This document shows positions 8,171 through 12,814 of a DNA stretch of 12,814 nt, piece after piece (positions within the stretch are counted from its first letter, which is position 1; every line of letters begins with the position of its first letter). The notes beneath the pieces are model-generated. The model did not search any database. It had not been told where the DNA came from and saw only the letters and a program-made list of their open reading frames with translations. The stretch comes from Alphaproteobacteria bacterium (GTDB lineage: Bacteria; Pseudomonadota; Alphaproteobacteria; RF32; CAG-239), in contig JAGCOI010000209.1 of assembly GCA_017645485.1 (NCBI GenBank), positions 1 to 12,814 on the forward strand, in the 5' to 3' direction. Made by a program: the position numbers and the translations under genes.

Positions 8171-9625
8171 CTATTTCCTCTTAAATGCGGCATCTTTTTC
8201 CAAAGCATAAGCCGTTTTGAAAATTGTTTCTTCATCAAATGCTTTACCAATCAGTTGCATACCGAGCGGCAATCCTTTGGAATCTAACCCGACAGGCAAA
8301 CTGAGCGCCGGCAATCCCGCTAAGTTCACAGAAACCGTGAACACATCATTTAAATACATATTAATCGGATTTTCCTGCATGCTTTCATCACCGATTTTGA
8401 ATGCCGAAACAGGAGATGTCGGTGTTAAAATAACATCACATTTTTCAAAAGCTTTTTCAAAATCTTGTTTAATTAAACGACGCACCTTTTGAGCTTTAAC
8501 ATAATAAGCATCAAAATAACCGGCAGATAAAACATATGTACCAATCATAATACGGCGTTTAACTTCCGTTCCGAAACCTTCGGTGCGCGTATTGATATAT
8601 AAGTCATCTAATTTTTCGCCTTTAACGCGTAAACCGTAACGAATACCATCATAACGTGCTAAATTGGAAGAGGCTTCAGCCGGCGCAATAATGTAATATA
8701 CAGGCAAAGCATACGGTGTATGCGGCAAATTGATATGAACAATTTCGGCACCTCTGCTTTGAAGCATCTGAGCGCTTTTATCCCATAAACCCGAAATTTC
8801 TTTATTTAAGCCGTCAGGTCTGTATTCTGATGGAATACCGATTTTCAAACCTTTAATATCCTGCCCTAAAACCTGTTCAAAATCAGGTACTTTCATATCA
8901 ACCGAAGTTGAATCTTTTGCATCATATCCTGCCATGGCGCGAAGCATAATTGCACAATCACGCACATCTTTTGCCATCGGACCGGCCTGATCCAAAGAAG
9001 AAGCAAATGCCATAATACCCCATCTGGAACAACGGCCGTATGTCGGCTTAATACCCGTAATACCGCAAAAAGCGGCCGGTTGGCGAATGGAACCGCCGGT
9101 ATCCGTACCTGTTGCACCGGCACATAAATGCGCTGCAACGGCTGCTGCCGAACCACCCGAAGAACCGCCTGCAACAAGCGGTTCGCTTGAAGACCACGGA
9201 TTAACCACCGGACCATAATAACTTGTTTCATTACTACCGCCCATGGCAAATTCATCCATATTAAGTTTGCCTAAGAAGCTTGCACCGGCATTAAGTAAAT
9301 GTTGCGTAACCGTTGATTCATATTGCGGCACAAAACCATCTAAAATGTGCGAACAAGCCGTTGAGCGAATACCTTTGGTGCAAAACAAATCCTTAATACC
9401 GAGCGGAATACCCTCTAAAGCGCGATTTGTGCCGTTTTTGTAATGCTCATCGGAAAGACGTGCCTGCTCTAAGGCAACCTCGGGCGTTTCTAAAACATAC
9501 GCGTTATATTCGCGCGTATTTTCCATTTTTTGGATATACGCATTTGTCAGTTCTGTTGCACTGAATTCTTTATTTTTAAGGCTTTTTAATGCCTCAGCGA
9601 TTGTCAGTTCCGTTAAATCAGTCAT
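8171..9625 (-). CDS. gatA: Aspartyl/glutamyl-tRNA(Asn/Gln) amidotransferase subunit A
   Basis: Amidase-signature subunit of GatCAB; it hydrolyses glutamine and channels the ammonia to GatB. I set the start at ATG 9625 (484 residues), although the frame is open to 9682: GGAG lies about 8 bases before 9625, the protein then begins [16 protein letters not shown] as in other GatAs, and the extra 19 residues would overlap gatC and look unlike the family. The Ser-cisSer-Lys triad is intact: Lys78 in LGIKDLF, cis-Ser155 in [11 protein letters not shown] and Ser179 in [27 protein letters not shown] and LDQAGP follow as expected. It lies 4 bases after gatC and 2 before gatB, so the three are surely one operon. 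Confidence 0.98.
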   Translation of the reverse strand: MTDLTELTIAEALKSLKNKEFSATELTNAYIQKMENTREYNAYVLETPEVALEQARLSDEHYKNGTNRALEGIPLGIKDLFCTKGIRSTACSHILDGFVPQYESTVTQHLLNAGASFLGKLNMDEFAMGGSNETSYYGPVVNPWSSSEPLVAGGSSGGSAAAVAAHLCAGATGTDTGGSIRQPAAFCGITGIKPTYGRCSRWGIMAFASSLDQAGPMAKDVRDCAIMLRAMAGYDAKDSTSVDMKVPDFEQVLGQDIKGLKIGIPSEYRPDGLNKEISGLWDKSAQMLQSRGAEIVHINLPHTPYALPVYYIIAPAEASSNLARYDGIRYGLRVKGEKLDDLYINTRTEGFGTEVKRRIMIGTYVLSAGYFDAYYVKAQKVRRLIKQDFEKAFEKCDVILTPTSPVSAFKIGDESMQENPINMYLNDVFTVSVNLAGLPALSLPVGLDSKGLPLGMQLIGKAFDEETIFKTAYALEKDAAFKRK

Positions 9626-9629
9626 CTTT

Positions 9630-9917
9630 TTACTCCACCACTTTCGGTACGGCAAAATAGCCGAATTCCTGCATCGGCGCATTTTTCAAAATTTCCGTTT
9701 TCAAATTGCCGTCCGTCACATCATCTTCTCTTAAAGGTAATGTTGTATCATTAACCGAAACCAAAGGTTCAACATTTTCGGTGTTGACTTCGTTTAATTG
9801 TTCCACCCAATTTAAGATTTTATTAAATTCGTCTTTGGTTTGTTCCACCTTAGAATCTTCCACTTTTAAGCGTGCTAAAAATGCCACTTGCTTAACCGTA
9901 TTATTATCCACTGCCAT
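9630..9917 (-). CDS. gatC: Aspartyl/glutamyl-tRNA(Asn/Gln) amidotransferase subunit C
   Basis: Small linker subunit that wraps between GatA and GatB and stabilises the amidotransferase. The 95 residues are the normal length. It begins with the conserved helix [12 protein letters not shown] (family 'V..iA.LArL.l'), then [20 protein letters not shown] with the 'L..ve.L.e.dt..v.P' pattern, then LREDDVTDG (family 'lReD.v'), and ends with a tail ([12 protein letters not shown]) matching the family's 'f.VPkvie'. ATG 9917 is preceded by AGAGGT at a good distance. It is first in the five-gene minus-strand operon. Its own promoter is not obvious: the upstream bases 9926-10010 give only weak -10/-35 matches on this strand. 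Confidence 0.96.
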   Translation of the reverse strand: MAVDNNTVKQVAFLARLKVEDSKVEQTKDEFNKILNWVEQLNEVNTENVEPLVSVNDTTLPLREDDVTDGNLKTEILKNAPMQEFGYFAVPKVVE

Positions 9918-10008
9918 AACGACCTCTTATGATTTTTACTGCTGGAATGTTTTTAACAACAACTTTATTCAAATGCAAGGAATTTTTTTGTAATGCCCCG
10001 CTTTTTGC

Positions 10009-10037
10009 TTGCAAAAAAAACAAATATACGTTATCAT
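10009..10037 (+). promoter_or_regulatory. Sigma70-like promoter for the structured leader / LRR_5 gene
   Basis: TTGCAA (10009-10014), exactly 17 bases, then TATCAT (10032-10037, 5 of 6 to consensus). Transcription would start near 10044-10046, immediately before the first perfect hairpin (10046-10067). The fit between predicted start and the beginning of the RNA structure supports the call. It would give a 5' leader of about 278 bases before ATG 10323. Confidence 0.55.
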
Positions 10038-10045
10038 AATTGTCA

Positions 10046-10170
10046 GATATGCCAATGGTTGCATATCCAGTGTCTTGGTTGGGCACGGGGTTTTAAAAGA
10101 ACCTTCAAACTGTAGGCAGTGAGGATAACACTGTCAAAAGTGCTGTCTTTTTTTGTTTTAAAGAAAGCAC
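10046..10170 (+). ncRNA. Tandem hairpin array; 5' part of leader or separate small RNA
   Basis: Plus-strand helices in order: 10046-10052/10061-10067 (7 perfect pairs); 10070-10074/10082-10086 (5 pairs, one G-U); 10089-10092/10100-10103 (4 pairs); 10115-10121/10129-10135 (7 pairs, one G-U); 10140-10150/10160-10170 (5+5 pairs around one mismatch). CAGTGT at 10068-10073 is also perfectly complementary to ACACTG at 10128-10133, an alternative enclosing helix that excludes two of the hairpins. A run of seven T at 10148-10154 could end a short RNA of about 105 bases, but no strong hairpin abuts it. I recognise no family: the hallmark motifs of SRP RNA, RNase P RNA and tmRNA are absent. Whether this is an independent RNA or the start of the mRNA leader is open. 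Confidence 0.5.
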
Positions 10171-10177
10171 ACATTAT

Positions 10178-10300
10178 CCCCGATATTTGGTCGGGGAGCC
10201 GATGGCGGATGTCCAAGGATTTTTCCTAAAGGCTATCGGAGTCATTTCCTACAGTATGATTCTTTTACTCTCCGACCGCCTTTCCAAAGCGGTCTTTTTT
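10178..10300 (+). promoter_or_regulatory. Candidate riboswitch/attenuator: three-way junction overlapping an intrinsic terminator
   Basis: P1: GGTCGGGGAG (10189-10198) pairs with CTCTCCGACC (10268-10277), 10 pairs with one G-U. P2: CCGATGGC (10199-10206) pairs with GGCTATCGG's 8 partner bases at 10232-10239 (one G-U), capped by AGGA/TCCT (10216-10219/10224-10227). P3: 10240-10245 pairs with 10256-10261 (6 pairs, one G-U) around a 10-base loop. P1-P2 and P2-P3 abut with no spacer, and 6 bases join P3 to P1, so it forms a compact three-way junction. The 3' strand of P1 shares GACC with the 5' arm of the terminator at 10274-10300. The 5' strand of P1 can instead pair with CCCCGA (10178-10183/10191-10196, 6 perfect pairs). 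Formation of P1 would prevent termination, so ligand-stabilised P1 would switch the gene on. No known riboswitch class recognised. Confidence 0.6.
10274..10300 (+). terminator. Intrinsic terminator just upstream of the LRR_5 gene
   Basis: GACCGC (10274-10279) and GCGGTC (10289-10294) form a perfect 6-pair GC-rich stem with a 9-base loop, followed directly by six T (10295-10300). It ends 22 bases before ATG 10323. There is no space for a promoter between it and the gene, which suggests that expression depends on readthrough (attenuation). Alternatively it ends a stand-alone small RNA. Confidence 0.85.
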
Positions 10301-10322
10301 AATGATTTTTGGGAGAAGAGAG

Positions 10323-10919
10323 ATGAAACAGAAAAGTTTTATTTTATTTATGGCATTAATGGCTTTTTCTTTTGAAACACAGGCTGAAACACAAACATTT
10401 CAGTGTGGTGATAATTGCACGGCAACCCTTGATGATAATGGTGTCATGCGTGTTTCGGGAACGGGACAAATGTGGGGATATGATAACAATGAAAGATGGC
10501 ATACGCCTTGGTATTCTCAAAACCCCAAAATCAAACACCTCATTATTGAAGATGGCATTACAAATGTGGGAAAAAATGCTTTTTTTCTGGCTTATAAAAT
10601 AGAAAAAATTGAATTGGCACAAACTGTGCAAACAGTTGATATAGGTGCCTTTGACGAGGTTGATTCGGTTAAAAGTATGACCATCTATGATTCAACGGTT
10701 TTCAAAGATCAAGACGATTTTATGGCGTATGGAAAATATGAAAATTTTAAGGTAAATTGCTACGGCAATTTGGAAACGTGCAAACAAAATTTAACATCCA
10801 AATCCCCAAAAATAAAGGCTATACCTCAATTTAATTACAAAGGCAAACGCATCTATACCGTTGAAGAAGCCAATATGGTAACCGGCAAAAAAAACAAAGT
10901 GATGATAAGATATAAATAA
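10323..10919 (+). CDS. Secreted BspA-like (LRR_5) leucine-rich repeat protein
   Basis: Small exported protein, 198 residues. I chose ATG 10323 rather than 10302: GGGAG at 10311-10315 gives a good ribosome binding site, and the protein then opens with a signal peptide, MKQKSFILFMALMAFSFETQA, likely cut after T-Q-A (residue 21). The mature part begins with the block seen before BspA-like repeats: CGDNCTATLDDNGVMRVSGTG, then PWYSQNPKIKHLIIEDGITN (63-82, one residue after W-H-T). Two LRR_5-type units follow around NVGKNAFFLAYKIEKIELAQ and TVQTVDIGAFDEVDSVKSMT. Four cysteines (28, 32, 146, 153) could make two disulfides. The basic C-terminal tail KGKRIYTVEEANMVTGKKNK may be a separate module. Role unknown; such proteins often serve in adhesion or surface contact. 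The structured leader and terminator upstream probably control it. Its stop is 7 bases from the sppA stop on the other strand. Confidence 0.75.
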   Translation: MKQKSFILFMALMAFSFETQAETQTFQCGDNCTATLDDNGVMRVSGTGQMWGYDNNERWHTPWYSQNPKIKHLIIEDGITNVGKNAFFLAYKIEKIELAQTVQTVDIGAFDEVDSVKSMTIYDSTVFKDQDDFMAYGKYENFKVNCYGNLETCKQNLTSKSPKIKAIPQFNYKGKRIYTVEEANMVTGKKNKVMIRYK

Positions 10920-10926
10920 AAGCGGT

Positions 10927-12690
10927 TTACATCTTTATCATCATCGGCGGTAAAATTGCATCATGTTTAAGGCGATATAAAACCTTAAATTCTTCCATAT
11001 CCGATAAAACTTTCATCATCGGCAGATTGCCGCCGTTTTCAATAAACTTTGTAAGCTTTTCCTGGAAGGTTTCACGGCGCGGATAATATTGCAAAACAAA
11101 CTTATCTTCCGCATGAATTCCGGCCAATTCTTTGGCTTTTGCAATGGCGTGTTGCAAACCGCCGAGTTCATCCACCAAATGATTTTGCACGGCATCAATT
11201 CCAAGCCAAATACGTCCGCGAGCCAATCTGTCCATCTCACTGATGTCGATATGACGCACTTCGGAAACTTTTGTTGTAAAATCTTGATACACTTCATCCA
11301 AAGATTTTTCAAAAACCTGCTTTTCCGTTTCGGAAAATTTATGATTCATGCTTAAAATACCGGCATTTTGACCATATTTAACCTCACCGAAATGAATACC
11401 GAGTTTATCTGTTAAACCGCTTAAAACAAATTTTCCGCCAAACACACCGATAGAGCCTGTAATTGTTGAAGAATCTGCCATAATATAATCACCTGCCAGC
11501 GAAATAAAATAGCCTCCGGATGCCGCATAGGTGCTCATAGATACAACAATTTTAATATTCTTTTGTTTTTTTAGATTAACTAAAGCGGCCCTGATTTCAT
11601 CGGAGGCGGCATAACTTCCGCCGGGGCTGTTGATACGCAAGACAAGCGCCTTTAAGTTTTCAATATCTTTTAATTCTTCTATTTGCTTTAAAACACTTTC
11701 GGAACCGATAACCGCATCACTGACCGGATTGTTGGAACTTTCACCGTCTTCTATCACACCTTCCAACACCAAGAAAGCCACCATAGGCAATTTCTTTTCC
11801 GTATTTTCGCCCATATGCGCCATATAATCCGTCATTGCATAGTTTTTGGCATGATATTTTTGATATAAACTCTCGTTCATTTCAAAACGATAACCGATAT
11901 GGTCAATCAGCTTCATGTTTAATGCATCTCTTGCACAAACAGGCGCCATATCAACGGCACGCAACACATCACTTTCACTCAACTTTCGGTTAGAGGAAAT
12001 GATTGTGGTATATTGTTTATTTAAACCACCGGCTAATTTTTCGATTTCTTCTTTATATGTCGGTGTAAAATCAGAATTTAAAAGCGATTCAACAGCCGTT
12101 TTATATTCATAACGTGCATAAAATTCCGGCTCAACACCTATTTTTTCCAAAGTATTTTTGAAAAACGGCACTTCGACGGCAACACCCGTTATACCGACAT
12201 CCGAAACCGGTTGCATCCAAATTTCATCAAAAAATGAAGCTAAATAATATTCTTTTGTGCCTTGCCCGAATGAACCGAGCCCCGTCGAATATAAATAAGC
12301 TTTTTTGCCTTTAGATTGAAAATATCTTAAAGCGGATGCCACATCTTCGATTTGTGCCGTACTTAAACCCGTTGTATTTAATGTGGCGGATATTGCTTTA
12401 ATTCTGTCATCCGTACCGGCAACATTAATTGCGCGAATTAAATCAAACACACTGTATGCGGATTGTTTTGTAAATTCCGCAAACAAATCATCCTGACGCA
12501 TTTCGGCATATGCTAAATTAAAGTCAATATTTAATATGCTGTTATCCGGAATACGACCGAGCGTTGATTTCGGGTTCATCAAAGAAAGAACGCCTAAAAG
12601 CACCAGAATAAAGATAATTCCGAAACCGGCAAACGTATAAACAATCGTTTTTCCGATAAGTTTAAAAGCTTTCTTTTTTTTCTCGTGCAT
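10927..12690 (-). CDS. sppA: Signal peptide peptidase SppA, 67K type (protease IV)
   Basis: Membrane-anchored serine peptidase that degrades cleaved signal peptides on the periplasmic side of the inner membrane. At 587 residues it is the long, tandem-domain form (E. coli about 618). A basic N-terminus (MHEKKKKAFK) precedes one membrane anchor (about 13-37). The N-terminal domain supplies the general base Lys197 in YEYKTAVES (E. coli K209 region 'YKSAVEP'). The C-terminal domain supplies the nucleophile Ser391 in STYAASGGYFISL, preceded by LVLRINSPGGSYAASDEI (349-366) and followed by ITGSIGVFGGK (410-420), all conserved. Both catalytic residues are present, so it should be active. ATG 12690 is preceded by GAGGT. 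It has its own promoter and looks monocistronic; the convergent LRR_5 gene ends 7 bases from its stop. Confidence 0.97.
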   Translation of the reverse strand: MHEKKKKAFKLIGKTIVYTFAGFGIIFILVLLGVLSLMNPKSTLGRIPDNSILNIDFNLAYAEMRQDDLFAEFTKQSAYSVFDLIRAINVAGTDDRIKAISATLNTTGLSTAQIEDVASALRYFQSKGKKAYLYSTGLGSFGQGTKEYYLASFFDEIWMQPVSDVGITGVAVEVPFFKNTLEKIGVEPEFYARYEYKTAVESLLNSDFTPTYKEEIEKLAGGLNKQYTTIISSNRKLSESDVLRAVDMAPVCARDALNMKLIDHIGYRFEMNESLYQKYHAKNYAMTDYMAHMGENTEKKLPMVAFLVLEGVIEDGESSNNPVSDAVIGSESVLKQIEELKDIENLKALVLRINSPGGSYAASDEIRAALVNLKKQKNIKIVVSMSTYAASGGYFISLAGDYIMADSSTITGSIGVFGGKFVLSGLTDKLGIHFGEVKYGQNAGILSMNHKFSETEKQVFEKSLDEVYQDFTTKVSEVRHIDISEMDRLARGRIWLGIDAVQNHLVDELGGLQHAIAKAKELAGIHAEDKFVLQYYPRRETFQEKLTKFIENGGNLPMMKVLSDMEEFKVLYRLKHDAILPPMMIKM

Positions 12691-12729
12691 TTTTAACCTC
12701 GCGTATCTGTCTTTGTTTTGAATAGGGAC

Positions 12730-12758
12730 AATATATTGTATTTGCTTTTGAAACGCAA
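12730..12758 (-). promoter_or_regulatory. sppA: Sigma70-like promoter of sppA
   Basis: On the minus strand, TTGCGT (12758-12753), 17 bases, TATATT (12735-12730, 5 of 6 to consensus). Predicted start near 12723, giving a leader of about 32 bases that includes the GAGGT ribosome binding site. A perfect 12-base palindrome, ACAATATATTGT (12728-12739), covers the -10 and could be an operator, although AT-rich palindromes arise easily. Confidence 0.6.
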
Positions 12759-12764
12759 CTTTTT

Positions 12765-12794
12765 AAACCAAGTTATTGACTGATGGTTTTTTAA
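12765..12794. repeat. Imperfect inverted repeat near the window end
   Basis: AAACCA and TGGTTT are inverted copies separated by 13 bases, followed by further T and A runs. It might be a weak terminator for something beyond the window or an upstream element of the sppA promoter. The stem is short and AT-rich, so little weight can be given to it. Confidence 0.25.
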
Positions 12795-12814
12795 ACAAAT
12801 TTATTGTTTTAAAA

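Larger units (their letters stand above)
9918..10322. other. 405-base gene-free intergenic region with dense plus-strand RNA structure
   Basis: Lies between the divergent gatC operon (minus) and the LRR_5 gene (plus). Bases 9918-10008 hold the gatC ribosome binding site and AT-rich DNA with no strong minus-strand promoter. From 10009 on, the plus strand has a promoter, a run of hairpins, a three-way junction and an intrinsic terminator, listed separately. Short open frames crossing it have no ribosome binding site and no family resemblance, so I treat it as non-coding. Confidence 0.85.

Noticed and set aside
8893..9255. 120-residue minus-strand frame inside gatA
   Set aside because: It is a same-strand shadow frame of gatA with arginine/valine-rich nonsense composition, and gatA is intact in its own frame.
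9626..9682. Longer N-terminus for GatA
   Set aside because: The extra 19 residues overlap gatC and do not resemble GatA. GGAG is placed correctly for ATG 9625.
9974..10013. TGCAAG/CTTGCA inverted repeat as a terminator
   Set aside because: The loop is 28 bases and the stem is followed by A rather than T on the plus strand. Its right half is better explained as the -35 box.
9904..10086. 60-residue minus-strand frame upstream of gatC
   Set aside because: It overlaps the gatC start, has no family resemblance, and crosses the promoter and hairpins of the opposite strand.
10046..10300. Known RNA classes: SRP RNA, 6S RNA, tmRNA, RNase P RNA, fluoride, TPP, cobalamin, glycine and Mn riboswitches
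   Set aside because: The hallmark motifs I could look for (for example the SRP GGAAG loop, RNase P GAGGAAAGTCCG, the cobalamin box, the TPP CTGAGA motif, a TpsiC arm) are absent. A GATGG...CCTAC resemblance to the fluoride class does not keep its pseudoknot layout.
10187..10375. 62-residue plus-strand frame through the leader (GTG or ATG start), considered as a leader peptide
   Set aside because: It has no ribosome binding site, runs through the three-way junction and terminator and into the LRR_5 gene in another frame, and has no run of a single regulatory amino acid such as attenuator peptides show.
1..12814. Defence system, CRISPR array, transposon, prophage or toxin-antitoxin pair
   Set aside because: No repeat-spacer pattern, transposase, integrase, nuclease or toxin-like gene was found on either strand.

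Overview
The window looks like chromosomal DNA from an AT-rich Gram-negative bacterium. It encodes an RND efflux pump with an outer-membrane factor, a SppA membrane peptidase and a complete GatCAB amidotransferase. GatCAB, low GC and a small secreted BspA-like (LRR_5) protein together are compatible with an uncultured, probably host-associated alphaproteobacterium. That placement is an inference, because no rRNA or other decisive marker is present. No tRNA, rRNA, CRISPR array, insertion sequence or phage gene was found.

Layout. (1) 2-2741, plus strand: the C-terminal half of an RND inner-membrane transporter, overlapping an outer-membrane efflux lipoprotein; this is the distal end of a drug or solute efflux operon. 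(2) 2813-3967, plus: an orphan acyltransferase-3 membrane protein behind its own extended -10 promoter. (3) 4062-4949, plus: a GalU-like sugar-nucleotide pyrophosphorylase. (4) 9917 down to 4955, minus: a five-gene block gatC-gatA-gatB-nucleoside-hydrolase-like-ZIP, with gaps of 4, 2, 3 and -8 bases and good ribosome binding sites, so very probably one operon. (5) 9918-10322: a 405-base gene-free stretch dense with RNA structure on the plus strand. (6) 10323-10919, plus: a small exported BspA-like repeat protein. (7) 12690 down to 10927, minus: sppA with a recognisable promoter. Two gene pairs (galU/ZIP and LRR_5/sppA) converge with only 5 and 7 bases between stop codons.

The most interesting element is the leader of the LRR_5 gene. 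A sigma70-like plus-strand promoter near 10009-10037 is followed by a run of hairpins. Then comes a compact three-way junction (P1 10189-10198/10268-10277, P2 10199-10206/10232-10239, P3 10240-10245/10256-10261). The 3' strand of P1 is also the 5' strand of a clean intrinsic terminator (10274-10300), which ends 22 bases before the LRR_5 start codon. The 5' strand of P1 can instead pair with an upstream CCCCGA. These mutually exclusive helices are the layout of a riboswitch or attenuator. I recognise no known class, so it is reported as a candidate undescribed cis-regulatory RNA.

How the genes relate: the efflux genes, acyltransferase, galU, LRR_5 protein and sppA all concern the envelope, either its transport, its glycans or its quality control. 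GatCAB supplies correctly charged Gln-tRNA and/or Asn-tRNA. The two genes co-transcribed with it (nucleoside-hydrolase-like protein and metal importer) have no known link to that job.
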